Below, piece after piece: positions 35,411 to 43,726 of a stretch of 64,000 bases of DNA. The notes under the pieces were generated by a model. It saw nothing but the letters and a program-made list of their open reading frames with translations. It was not told the origin of the DNA and searched no databases. Position numbers and translations under genes: made by a program. Source of the DNA: Beijerinckiaceae bacterium (GTDB lineage Bacteria; Pseudomonadota; Alphaproteobacteria; Rhizobiales; Beijerinckiaceae); the NCBI GenBank assembly GCA_947475995.1, contig CANJNI010000011.1, forward strand, positions 1-64,000, written 5' to 3'. How positions within the stretch are numbered: the first letter of the stretch is position 1; every line of letters begins with the position of its first letter.

Positions 35411-37066
35411 ATGACCAAGGCGACCAGACTTCTGACGCTCCTGATCCTCGGCGCAAGCGTCGCGGCGCCCGCGCACGCGCAGGACCAGATGATCATCGGC
35501 CAGATTCAGTTCATCGCGAATTTGCATCCGGCGATTCAGGTCAACAACACCAAGCGCGGCGTCATCGGCTATGCGCAGCGTCCCATCACGGCTTTCGACG
35601 AGAAGGGCGAGAACGTCTGCATTCTTTGCGAGACGGTTCCGACCGTCGAAAACGGTCTGGCCAAAATCGTCGACCGGCCGAACGGCCAGAAGGGCATGGA
35701 CGTCACCCTCAAGCTCAAGGCAGGCTTGAAATGGGGCGACGGCGTTCCGGTGACCGCGAAGGACATCGCCTTCACATGGAAAATCGGAACAGACCCGGCC
35801 ATCGGGTTCTCGAACTACAATCCCTGGAACCGCGCCACGGGCGTCGATGTCGTCGATGACCGCACTGCAGTCATGCATCTTCCGAGCGTGATGACCGGCT
35901 TCAATTCATGGGACCAGATCATTCCCGAACATCTCGAAGGGCCGGTCTATGCCGAGAACAAGACGGGCGAAGCCTATCTGAAGCAGACCGGCTATAACCG
36001 CGCGCCCACCACTCCGGGCTTGTGGAATGGACCGTTCCTGTTCAGCAGCTATCAGCCCGGCACGCGCGTGGTGATGGAGAAGAACCCGCATTTCCAGCCT
36101 GCGCCCAAACTCGACCGCATCATTCTGGCCTACCGGGACAATTCCTCCGCGCTCATGCAGAATTTCATCGCCGGGGCGATTGACGCGGTGCCGGTGAGCC
36201 CGGGCGGCATCAGCTTCGCGCAGTTCCTCGAACTGAAGAAGTCCTATCCGGATCGCTTCCAGTATTTCGTCGAACCCGGCGATAATCTGGAGCGCATCGC
36301 GATGCAGCTCGAAAACCCGATCCTCGCCGACGTGCGGGTGCGCCGCGCATTGCTGCACGCCATCGACCGCAAGACGATCAGCGACCGTCTCTTCGATGGT
36401 TTGCAGCCGGTGGCGGACGGGCCGCTCCCGAAGGGCACCCCGTATTACAATGCCGCAATGGCGGTCTATCCTTATGACGTCGCCCGCGCCAAGGCGCTGC
36501 TTGCCGAAGCCGGGTGGAAGCCGGGCGCAGACGGTATCTGCGTAAATGGCGCAGGCGAGCGTCTGTCGCTCGAATTTGTCACGACCGCCGGCAACCAGAC
36601 GCGCCAGCAGATCACGCAAGTGCTGCAGAACCAGTTCAAGCTGGCCTGCATCGAAATCCAGCCCAAGCTCGTCGCACTGCAGGAATATAACGGCGTCATG
36701 CTGCGCCGCCGGGCCTTCAAGGGGCTGCTTATGGGGTCTATCGACTTCCCGCCGTCAGCGTCTCCGCGCATCGTGCTTGGGTCCGATCGCATTCCGGCGG
36801 AAGCCAATGCGTGGGCCGGAAACAATTTCTCCGGCTACAAGAATACCGCCATGGACGCCCTGATGGAGCGTGTCGAGACGGCGGTGTCGGAAGTGGATGC
36901 GAAAGCCGTGTGGGGCGAAATCCAGAAGATTTATGCTGAGGATCTGCCCCTGCTGCCGCTCTATTTCTACGCACGCGCCTATGTGGCGCAGAAGAACGTC
37001 TTCGACTTCGTTCCCACCACGGTCGATCCGCTCAATATATGGTCGGAGAAGTGGCGGAGACGCTGA
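35411..37066 (+). CDS. oligopeptide-type ABC transporter substrate-binding protein (SBP family 5)
   Basis: 551 aa. ATG 35411 follows GGAGGAAGC and gives a Sec signal (LLTLLILGASVAAPAHAQ). The mature protein has family-5 features: LKAGLKWGDGVPVTAKDIAFTWK and VRRALLHAIDRKTI. Unlike the usual gene order it is last in the operon. Ligands of the family are peptides or glycosides, nickel or opines; the CapA-like neighbour points to a peptide-like compound (inference). It ends directly before the LysR gene. Confidence 0.92.
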   Translation: MTKATRLLTLLILGASVAAPAHAQDQMIIGQIQFIANLHPAIQVNNTKRGVIGYAQRPITAFDEKGENVCILCETVPTVENGLAKIVDRPNGQKGMDVTLKLKAGLKWGDGVPVTAKDIAFTWKIGTDPAIGFSNYNPWNRATGVDVVDDRTAVMHLPSVMTGFNSWDQIIPEHLEGPVYAENKTGEAYLKQTGYNRAPTTPGLWNGPFLFSSYQPGTRVVMEKNPHFQPAPKLDRIILAYRDNSSALMQNFIAGAIDAVPVSPGGISFAQFLELKKSYPDRFQYFVEPGDNLERIAMQLENPILADVRVRRALLHAIDRKTISDRLFDGLQPVADGPLPKGTPYYNAAMAVYPYDVARAKALLAEAGWKPGADGICVNGAGERLSLEFVTTAGNQTRQQITQVLQNQFKLACIEIQPKLVALQEYNGVMLRRRAFKGLLMGSIDFPPSASPRIVLGSDRIPAEANAWAGNNFSGYKNTAMDALMERVETAVSEVDAKAVWGEIQKIYAEDLPLLPLYFYARAYVAQKNVFDFVPTTVDPLNIWSEKWRRR

Positions 37067-37999
37067 GTGGACCTGAAGCAACTCGAATATTTCGTGCGTG
37101 TCGCGGAGATAGGGTCGATTACCAGGGCGGCTGTGCTGCTGCATGTTGCGCAGCCCGCCCTGAGTCGGCAGATCGCGCAGCTCGAAAGCGAGTTGAAGGT
37201 ACAGCTGCTGACCCGCAACGGGCGCGGCGTCGTGCTCACGAACGAGGGCAAGCGCCTGCTTGATCATGGCCGGGGAATCCTGCGCCAGGTCGAACTGGCG
37301 GCGGAGGATGTCAGCGCCCGGCAGGGCGCGTCCGGCGGACGTATCGCAATCGGCATTCCGGCTTCCGTCGCCTCGAGCCTCACTGTGCCGCTGATCGAAA
37401 CATTCCGGGGCGAGTGGCCCAATGTGGAAGTCAGCGTTCTGCAGGGGCGCTCCAGCGCGCTCCTCGAATGGCTCGTGTCGGGTCGCATCGACATGGCTCT
37501 GCTTTACGATCCGCCCTATTCGCCGCTTGTGACCAGCACGGCCTTGCTGACAGAGAAGCTGGTGCTGATCGAAGGCCCGGGAAAGCAGTCCAGGCAGCCC
37601 GTTGAACTGGCGTCGCTTCCGGACTATCCGCTCATCATTCCCAACCGGCCCAACACGATGCGGCTGCTGATCGAGACGCAGCTTGCAAGGCTCGGCCTCA
37701 AGCCGACGATTGCCTTCGAGGTCGACAATGTGCCGAACATTCTCGAATTGATCGCCAAGGGCTATGGCTCCGCAGTGCTCTCGCCGCGCGCGGGCGCATC
37801 GGCGCCGGCGTCCTTCGGGTTGAATGCGCGCCAGATCGTGAAGCCGGATCTCGCCATATGCCTGTCGCTCTGCACCTCCTCGCGCGCGCCCCGCAACCCC
37901 TTGCGTGAACGCTCGATGGCCATCGTGGAAGGCGTAAGCCGCCGCATCATCACGCCGGCGGGAAAAGCCGTTCGGCGCGTCGCAAGACTGAAAGGCTGA
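37067..37999 (+). CDS. LysR-family transcriptional regulator
   Basis: 310 aa, GTG start immediately after the TGA of the binding-protein gene. The N-terminal winged helix MDLKQLEYFVRVAEIGSITRAA with AQPALSRQIAQLESEL is canonical; the rest is the effector-binding domain. It could regulate the importer upstream or the CDGSH/cupin/decarboxylase genes downstream, and its position between the two makes either plausible. Confidence 0.93.
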   Translation: MDLKQLEYFVRVAEIGSITRAAVLLHVAQPALSRQIAQLESELKVQLLTRNGRGVVLTNEGKRLLDHGRGILRQVELAAEDVSARQGASGGRIAIGIPASVASSLTVPLIETFRGEWPNVEVSVLQGRSSALLEWLVSGRIDMALLYDPPYSPLVTSTALLTEKLVLIEGPGKQSRQPVELASLPDYPLIIPNRPNTMRLLIETQLARLGLKPTIAFEVDNVPNILELIAKGYGSAVLSPRAGASAPASFGLNARQIVKPDLAICLSLCTSSRAPRNPLRERSMAIVEGVSRRIITPAGKAVRRVARLKG

Positions 38000-38000
38000 C

Positions 38001-38267
38001 ATGGAGACGCAGGTGCAGCCAGAGAAGGACTCCCCGGCAGATCTCGGGCCGCATCGGGTGCGCCTCACAGGCGGAAGACGCTATCGCTGGTGCGCTTGCG
38101 GCCTCAGCAAGCGGCAGCCTTACTGCGACGAAAGCCATCGCGGAACCGCGATGGATGCGCTGGCCTTCCAGCAAAGCGAAGACATCACCGTGGCCCTGTG
38201 CGGCTGCAAGAGGACGCAGGCGCCTCCCTATTGTGACGGCGCCCACAAGACATCCACGCCGACATGA
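38001..38267 (+). CDS. tandem CDGSH iron-sulfur protein
   Basis: 88 aa with two CDGSH-type motifs: Cys31, Cys33, Cys42, His46 (CACGLSKRQPYCDESH) and Cys67, Cys69, Cys78, His82 (CGCKRTQAPPYCDGAH). Each should bind a [2Fe-2S] cluster with three Cys and one His. The second motif has the classical CDGAH ending, the first a variant CDESH. It starts one base after the LysR stop and is probably part of the same transcript; its partner is unknown. Confidence 0.85.
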   Translation: METQVQPEKDSPADLGPHRVRLTGGRRYRWCACGLSKRQPYCDESHRGTAMDALAFQQSEDITVALCGCKRTQAPPYCDGAHKTSTPT

Positions 38268-38280
38268 ACCGGAGTCGTCC

Positions 38281-38649
38281 ATGACCATCAAGGTGATCAC
38301 GCCCGAAGACTGGAAGATGGTTCCGCCCGCAGAACGCGGCGCGCCATCTGCGGCCAAGATGCTTGGAATGCTCATCAACGAGCAGGACCCCTCGCTCTAT
38401 CTGCTGGAGGAGCCCCCGAACTTCTACACGTCCACCCACAGCCACAGCGAACCGGAAGTGATCATCGTTCTTCAGGGACGCATGATGTTCAACGGCCGCT
38501 GGGTCGGTCCGGGTTCCGTCGTGCATGTTCCGCCCAACGAGGATTACTGGCATTCGACCGGCGAGGAAAAATGCGTCATCGCCCTGATGCGCCCGCGTGG
38601 CCGCGGCAAGATCACCCATACGCCCGAAGTCAATCTCGCCGCCGAATAA
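38281..38649 (+). CDS. small cupin-domain protein
   Basis: 122 aa single-domain cupin. The metal site is intact: His53, His55 and Glu59 in HSHSEPE, with His91 as fourth ligand after the second cupin motif. GPGSVVHVPP is the typical turn. It lies between the CDGSH gene and the split decarboxylase and may be a dioxygenase, isomerase or sensor acting on the same substrate. Confidence 0.85.
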   Translation: MTIKVITPEDWKMVPPAERGAPSAAKMLGMLINEQDPSLYLLEEPPNFYTSTHSHSEPEVIIVLQGRMMFNGRWVGPGSVVHVPPNEDYWHSTGEEKCVIALMRPRGRGKITHTPEVNLAAE

Positions 38650-38670
38650 ACCCCGCCCCGGAGCCAAGAC

Positions 38671-39207
38671 ATGGTCGAGTTGAAAGCGCGCGAGTCCGAC
38701 AGCGCAACATGGCAGGACGAAGTCTATGACCTGCTGCGGCGAAGCGGCGTCACGCAATTTGCCTATGTGCCGGATGGCGGACATAAAAGGATGATTGCTC
38801 GCGCGCTCGCCGACAATGAGGCGGAGGCCGTCTCGCTCACCAATGAATCGGAAGCGCCCGGTATCCTGATCGGGGCCGATCTGGGCGGGGCGCGAGCCGT
38901 TGCGCTTGTGCAGAGCAGCGGCGTCGGCAACATGATCAACAATCTGTCGTTGATCACGCTGGGGCGTTTTCCGTTCCTGATGCTTGTGAGCATGCGGGGC
39001 GACTTTGGCGAAGGCAACCCGTGGCAGTTTCCGATGGGGCAGGCCGTGGAGCCGGTCCTGCAGGCGATGGGCGTCTCGACCGTGCGCATCGACCGCGCCG
39101 AAGATGCGGCCCGGATTGTAGATTTCGCCATTTCGCAAGCTTTTCGCGGACGCAAGCCGACCGCTGTCCTGCTCAGCCAGATGCTGATCGGGCGCAAGCT
39201 GTCCTAG
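38671..39207 (+). CDS. TPP-dependent decarboxylase alpha (pyrimidine-binding) subunit, sulfo/phosphonopyruvate decarboxylase-like
   Basis: 178 aa corresponding to the N-terminal pyrimidine-binding half of ThDP enzymes. The conserved ThDP-activating Glu is probably in LTNESEAPG, and QSSGVGNMINNLSLI matches the family. Two-subunit ThDP decarboxylases of this size are sulfopyruvate decarboxylase (ComDE) and phosphonopyruvate decarboxylase-like proteins. The second subunit is encoded 14 bases downstream. Confidence 0.8.
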   Translation: MVELKARESDSATWQDEVYDLLRRSGVTQFAYVPDGGHKRMIARALADNEAEAVSLTNESEAPGILIGADLGGARAVALVQSSGVGNMINNLSLITLGRFPFLMLVSMRGDFGEGNPWQFPMGQAVEPVLQAMGVSTVRIDRAEDAARIVDFAISQAFRGRKPTAVLLSQMLIGRKLS

Positions 39208-39221
39208 AGCGAGGAACACCC

Positions 39222-39803
39222 ATGGCCTATACGCTCGATCGCACGATTGCTGTTCCCCGGCTGGTCGGCAATCCGGACGATTTCCTTTTCGTCGGCGCGC
39301 TTGCCGGCGCGACGCGCGACCTCCTGAACCTGACACAGGACGGACCGAACAGTTTCGCCCTCAGCGGCGGCATGGGGGCGACCCTGTCCATCGGGCTCGG
39401 TCTGGCGCTTGCCCGCAAGGACCGCCGCGTCATGGTGATTTCCGGCGACGGCGACGCCCTGATGGGCGTCGGTTCATTCGCCACGATCGCGGTGATGAAC
39501 CCACGCAACCTGTCGATCCTGGTCGTCGATAACGGCCTGTATCAGGAGACCGGCGGGCAGGCGACGCACACGGCGCGCGGAACCGACATCGAACAGATGG
39601 CGCGCGGGGCCGGCATCCGCAGCGCGATCACCATCGACAGCGAAGCCGACCTTGCGCGCGGCGCGGCGGTGCTGCGCGACGAACAGGATGCTAGCCTCGT
39701 GGTGCTGCGGGTTGGTCCGGCGATTGCGCCCCGGTTCCCGCGCGAGAATGACGCGGCCGTCGTTCGCGCCCGTTTTCGCAAGAATCTGTCCCTGTCGACA
39801 TGA
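39222..39803 (+). CDS. TPP-dependent decarboxylase beta (pyrophosphate-binding) subunit
   Basis: 193 aa from ATG 39222 after GAGGAAC. The ThDP-Mg motif is clear: GDGDALMG (75-82) followed by the Asn in VVDNGLYQETGGQ, the usual GDG-x(n)-N. It forms the second half of the decarboxylase with 38671-39207. With no sulfonate or phosphonate genes nearby, the substrate could be another 2-oxo acid. Confidence 0.82.
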   Translation: MAYTLDRTIAVPRLVGNPDDFLFVGALAGATRDLLNLTQDGPNSFALSGGMGATLSIGLGLALARKDRRVMVISGDGDALMGVGSFATIAVMNPRNLSILVVDNGLYQETGGQATHTARGTDIEQMARGAGIRSAITIDSEADLARGAAVLRDEQDASLVVLRVGPAIAPRFPRENDAAVVRARFRKNLSLST

Positions 39804-39863
39804 ATCCTTTTCGGCTCGGGCGCCGAGGCGTTCGCCGATAAGCTCAGCACATTTGGCTGATGC

Positions 39864-39893
39864 CCAATTGTGAGGCATCTGCCGGAAAATTGG
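39864..39893. promoter_or_regulatory. inverted repeat upstream of the cyanate operon promoter
   Basis: CCAATT (39864-39869) and AATTGG (39888-39893) form a dyad 18 bases apart, about 70 bases upstream of the sigma-54 site. This is a normal distance for an enhancer-binding protein, but the half-sites do not match NtrC clearly. Confidence 0.3.
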
Positions 39894-39958
39894 TCCGTCG
39901 GCCTATTTGTTCACGGGCGACTGCTGTGCAGCCGCAGCCAACTGGCGTCAATTCGGGC

Positions 39959-39974
39959 TGGCACGCCTCCTGCA
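39959..39974 (+). promoter_or_regulatory. sigma-54 (-24/-12) promoter
   Basis: TGGCACGCCTCCTGCA matches the TGGCACG-N4-TTGCW consensus with a single difference (C for the first T of TTGC) and exact GG/GC spacing. Transcription should begin near 39985, about 20 bases before the ATG of the first transporter gene, with GGAGG in between. Sigma-54 control fits nitrogen acquisition from cyanate. Confidence 0.75.
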
Positions 39975-40005
39975 ATGTATCACCGTACATTATGGAGGAA
40001 CTGAC

Positions 40006-41361
40006 ATGTCGATCTTTCGTGACGCTTCCGACTACCGGCTTCGCCTTCGCTCCGGCTGCTCATGTGGCGCCCACGAGAGTCAGGCGGCTCACGATGCAGC
40101 TCCCGTTTCGGGCGATAACCAGATCAGGCGCGTCGTCGAAGGCGCAATCTTGCGCGCGATGTTCCCGCAGGATGAAGCGCGCCGCAATTTCCTGAGGACC
40201 GTCGGGGCCTCAACCGCAATGGCGGCCATTTCGAGCATCTTCCCGATCGCAGCGGCAACAGAGGTGTTCGCGCAGGGCGCCAAGCCCGAGAGAACCGACA
40301 TCAAGGTCGGCTTCATACCGATCACCTGCGCGACGCCGATCATCATGGCGGCCCCCATGGGCTTCTATTCGAAGCACGGACTCAATGTCAGCGTCGACAA
40401 GGCGGCAGGCTGGGCGGTCATTCGCGACAAGACCATCAACAAGGAATATGACGCGGCGCACATGTTGTCGCCCATGCCTCTGGCGATTTCGCTGGGCATC
40501 GGTTCGAACCCCGTTCCGTATACGATCCCGGCGATCGAAAACATCAACGGGCAAGCCATTACGTTGGCAATGAAGCACAAGGACAAGCGCGATCCGAAGC
40601 AGTGGAAGGGCTTCAAGCTCGCCGTTCCGTTCGACTACTCGATGCACAATTATCTGCTGCGCTATTATCTCGCGGAAAACGGCATCGATCCGGACGCCGA
40701 TATCCAGATCCGCTCCGTCCCGCCGCCCGAAATGGTCGCCAACCTCCGCGCCGAGAATATCGACGGCTTTCTTGCACCCGATCCGGTGAACCAGCGCGCA
40801 GTCTTCGACGGTGTCGGCTTCATCCACCTGCTGTCGAAGGAATTGTGGGACGGCCATCCGTGCTGCGCCTTCGCGGCCTCGCGCGAGTTCGTCACCCAGA
40901 CGCCCAACACTTATGCGGCCTTGCTGCGCGCCATCATCGAAGCGACGGCCTATGCGTCGAAGGCCGAGAACCGCAAGCAGATCGCGGAAGCCATTGCGCC
41001 CGCCAACTACCTTAACCAGCCCGTTACGGTGGTCGAGCAGGTGCTGACCGGCACTTATGCGGATGGTCTGGGCGGCGTGAAGCGGATGCCTGATCGCGTC
41101 GACTTCGACCCGTTCCCGTGGGAGAGTTTCGCAGTCTGGATTCTCACGCAGATGAAGCGTTGGGGCCAGCTCAAGGGCGACATCGATTATCAGGCCGTGG
41201 CCAAGCAGGTCTTTCTGGCGACTGATGCGACCCGGCTGATGAAGGAAGCCGGCCTGACCCCGCCGACGACCACCACCAAGACATTCTCAATCATGGGCAA
41301 GCCCTTCGATGCGTCGAAACCCGACGACTATCTGAAGAGCTTCGCGATCAAGCGCGGCTGA
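40006..41361 (+). CDS. nitrate/cyanate-type ABC transporter substrate-binding protein (NrtA/CynA-like)
   Basis: 451 aa from ATG 40006 with GGAGG nine bases upstream. The N-terminus has the CSCGAH motif (18-23) and, after a 35-residue linker, RRNFLRTVGAST (59-70), a Tat-type signal placed unusually deep, as in related NrtA-like proteins. The mature part carries VGFIPITCATPIIMA and other NrtA-family landmarks. Permease, ATPase and cyanase genes follow, so the ligand is probably cyanate (inference from context). Confidence 0.88.
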   Translation: MSIFRDASDYRLRLRSGCSCGAHESQAAHDAAPVSGDNQIRRVVEGAILRAMFPQDEARRNFLRTVGASTAMAAISSIFPIAAATEVFAQGAKPERTDIKVGFIPITCATPIIMAAPMGFYSKHGLNVSVDKAAGWAVIRDKTINKEYDAAHMLSPMPLAISLGIGSNPVPYTIPAIENINGQAITLAMKHKDKRDPKQWKGFKLAVPFDYSMHNYLLRYYLAENGIDPDADIQIRSVPPPEMVANLRAENIDGFLAPDPVNQRAVFDGVGFIHLLSKELWDGHPCCAFAASREFVTQTPNTYAALLRAIIEATAYASKAENRKQIAEAIAPANYLNQPVTVVEQVLTGTYADGLGGVKRMPDRVDFDPFPWESFAVWILTQMKRWGQLKGDIDYQAVAKQVFLATDATRLMKEAGLTPPTTTTKTFSIMGKPFDASKPDDYLKSFAIKRG

Positions 41362-41366
41362 TTGAA

Positions 41367-42209
41367 ATGATGACCAATAATGCTGGGCGTTCCTACGTCG
41401 TTACGGCGTTGATCGCGTTCGCCTTCCTTCTGGCCTGGCACATCGGTGTGCAGACGACGTCGAGCGGCGGGCCGCCGCTCGATCCCGAATACGCCAAACT
41501 GATGGGCGCGACCGCCACCACTGGCAAGTCGCCGATGCCGGGTCCGCTCGACGTCGGCGCCAAGCTGGCCGAGCATCTCAGCCAGCCCTTCTATGACAAG
41601 GGGCCGAACGACAAGGGCATCGGCATCCAGCTCGCATGGTCAGTGCTGCGCGTCGCTATGGGGTACGGACTGGCCGTGCTGGTGGCGATTCCGCTGGGGT
41701 TCCTGATCGGCATGTCGCCGATGATGAACCGCGCACTTGATCCGTTCATCCAGCTCCTGAAGCCCGTGTCGCCGCTCGCCTGGATGCCGCTGGCCCTTTA
41801 CACGATCAAGGACTCCGGCAAGTCCGCGATCTTCGTGATCTTCATCTGCTCCATCTGGCCGATGCTGATCAACACCGCCTTCGGAGTCGCGAGCGTTCGC
41901 AAGGAATGGCTGAATGTTGCGCGCACCCTCGAAGTAGGTCCGTTCCGTCGCGCATTCACCGTCATCCTTCCGGCTGCGGCGCCGACCATCGTCACCGGCA
42001 TGCGGATTTCCATCGGCATCGCCTGGCTCGTTATCGTGGCGGCCGAGATGCTCGTGGGCGGAACCGGGATCGGTTACTTCGTCTGGAACGAATGGAACAA
42101 TCTGTCGATCACCAACGTGATCATCGCCATTCTGGTGATCGGCGTTGTCGGCATGATCCTCGATCAGGCATTGGCCCGCGTCGGTCGAGCCGTCACCTTT
42201 CCGGAGTGA
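41367..42209 (+). CDS. nitrate/cyanate-type ABC transporter permease
   Basis: 280 aa, about six helices after an N-terminal periplasmic stretch of roughly 80 residues. The coupling loop is EWLNVARTLEVGPFRRAFTVILPAAAP. Two adjacent ATGs (41367, 41370) are possible starts. It lies five bases after the binding-protein gene and two bases before the ATPase. Confidence 0.92.
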   Translation: MMTNNAGRSYVVTALIAFAFLLAWHIGVQTTSSGGPPLDPEYAKLMGATATTGKSPMPGPLDVGAKLAEHLSQPFYDKGPNDKGIGIQLAWSVLRVAMGYGLAVLVAIPLGFLIGMSPMMNRALDPFIQLLKPVSPLAWMPLALYTIKDSGKSAIFVIFICSIWPMLINTAFGVASVRKEWLNVARTLEVGPFRRAFTVILPAAAPTIVTGMRISIGIAWLVIVAAEMLVGGTGIGYFVWNEWNNLSITNVIIAILVIGVVGMILDQALARVGRAVTFPE

Positions 42210-42211
42210 AC

Positions 42212-43060
42212 ATGAGCGTCATTTCTCTCGAAGCGCTCGCCAAGCGCTATCCAAAAAACGGCGGCGGCGAAACGACGATCTTCGAAAACCTTTGGCTCTC
42301 GGTGAACAAGGGCGAGTTTGTCTGCATCATCGGCCATTCTGGCTGTGGCAAGACCACCGTGCTGAACTCGCTCGCCGGTCTTGATCGCCCGACGGAAGGG
42401 GTCATCATCGTCGACGAGAAGGAGATCACCGGGCCGGGTCTCGACCGCGCGATGATCTTCCAGGGGCACGCGCTGCTCCCGTGGAAGACCGTGATGGCCA
42501 ATGTGGCTTTCGCGGTGTCGTCGCGCTGGCCAAAGGCCTCTCGGGCGGAAGTTGAAAGCCGCGCGCAGAAGTTCATTGATCTGGTGGGCCTCACCGGATC
42601 GGAGCGCAAGCGCCCGGCTGAACTTTCGGGCGGCATGAAGCAGCGCGTCGGCATCGCCCGCGCGCTCTCCATCGAGCCGAAGATCATGCTGATGGACGAG
42701 CCGTTTTCGGCGCTGGATGCGCTGACGCGCGGTTCGTTGCAGGATGAGGTGCGTCGCATCTGCCGCGAAACGGGGCAGACGGTCGTGATGATCACCCACG
42801 ACGTCGACGAGGCCATGTATCTCGCCGACAAGGTGGTGATGATGACCAACGGCCCCGGCGCGATGGTGGCCGAGATTGTCCAGAATCCCCTGCCGCTCGA
42901 CCGTGACCGGACAGGCATGCACAAGCATCCCGACTATTACGCCCTGCGCAATCACCTGATCGATTTTCTGGTCAGCGGCAGCCGTACGTTCCGCGACAAC
43001 ATCCCGCCCGGATATGACCCGCGCAAGCCGCCGGTGGTCCGACCCGCGGTTGCGGCCTGA
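42212..43060 (+). CDS. nitrate/cyanate-type ABC transporter ATP-binding protein
   Basis: 282 aa. Walker A GHSGCGKTT (41-49), signature LSGGMKQR, Walker B IMLMDEPFSALD, and the H-loop in MITHDVDEAM. The C-terminal tail (RDNIPPGYDPRKPP) is as in NrtD/CynD-type subunits. It is followed 40 bases later by the cyanase gene. Confidence 0.93.
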   Translation: MSVISLEALAKRYPKNGGGETTIFENLWLSVNKGEFVCIIGHSGCGKTTVLNSLAGLDRPTEGVIIVDEKEITGPGLDRAMIFQGHALLPWKTVMANVAFAVSSRWPKASRAEVESRAQKFIDLVGLTGSERKRPAELSGGMKQRVGIARALSIEPKIMLMDEPFSALDALTRGSLQDEVRRICRETGQTVVMITHDVDEAMYLADKVVMMTNGPGAMVAEIVQNPLPLDRDRTGMHKHPDYYALRNHLIDFLVSGSRTFRDNIPPGYDPRKPPVVRPAVAA

Positions 43061-43100
43061 AACAGCGCAGTCTTCAAAAATCCTGAACCCGCAAAGGAGA

Positions 43101-43589
43101 ATGACCGTGAAACGCGAACAGCTCACCGAAAAGATTCTCGACATCAAGCGCGAGAAGAACTGGACCTGGAAATACATCACCGACGAAATCGGCGGCATGT
43201 CGCCCGTGCTGGTTGTCGGTGCGCTGCTGGGCCAGATGAAGCTCGTGAAGCCGCTGGCCGAAAAGGCGGCGAAACTGTTCGGCCTCAGCGAGGTCGAACA
43301 GCGCATGCTCAACGAAGTTCCCTATCGCGGCGCGCCCATGCCGCCGACCGATCCGCTCATCTACCGCTTCTATGAAATGGTGATGGTCAATGGTCCGGCG
43401 TGGAAGGCCCTGATCGAGGAAGAATTCGGCGACGGCATCATGTCGGCCATCGACTTCAACATCGAGATGGAGCGCGAACCCAATCCGCGCGGCGATCGGG
43501 TGCGGATGGTGATGTCAGGCAAATTCCTGCCGTACAAATATTACGGCAACGAGCAGGGCATTCCGGAATACGGCTACAAGGAAGCCTGA
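43101..43589 (+). CDS. cynS: cyanate hydratase (cyanase)
   Basis: 162 aa, family length. It converts cyanate and bicarbonate to ammonia and CO2 through carbamate, in the cytosol as a decamer. The active-site residues are in place: Arg89 and Glu92 in YRFYEM, and Ser115 in IMSAIDF, equivalent to Arg96, Glu99 and Ser122 of the E. coli enzyme. The tail KFLPYKYYGN is characteristic. AAAGGAGA precedes the ATG. With the transporter it forms a cyanate-use operon under the sigma-54 promoter at 39959. Confidence 0.96.
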   Translation: MTVKREQLTEKILDIKREKNWTWKYITDEIGGMSPVLVVGALLGQMKLVKPLAEKAAKLFGLSEVEQRMLNEVPYRGAPMPPTDPLIYRFYEMVMVNGPAWKALIEEEFGDGIMSAIDFNIEMEREPNPRGDRVRMVMSGKFLPYKYYGNEQGIPEYGYKEA

Positions 43590-43726
43590 GCATTCTGTCG
43601 ACGCGCGGGCTTTGGGCGACCAAGGCGCCGCGCGTTCTCACCCTGCGACAAGCTGCCTCCCGGCTTGTCAAAACGGCCCGAACAGGCCAAATGTGGGGAT
43701 CAAAAAATTCGGGAGGTTATCGGCGG

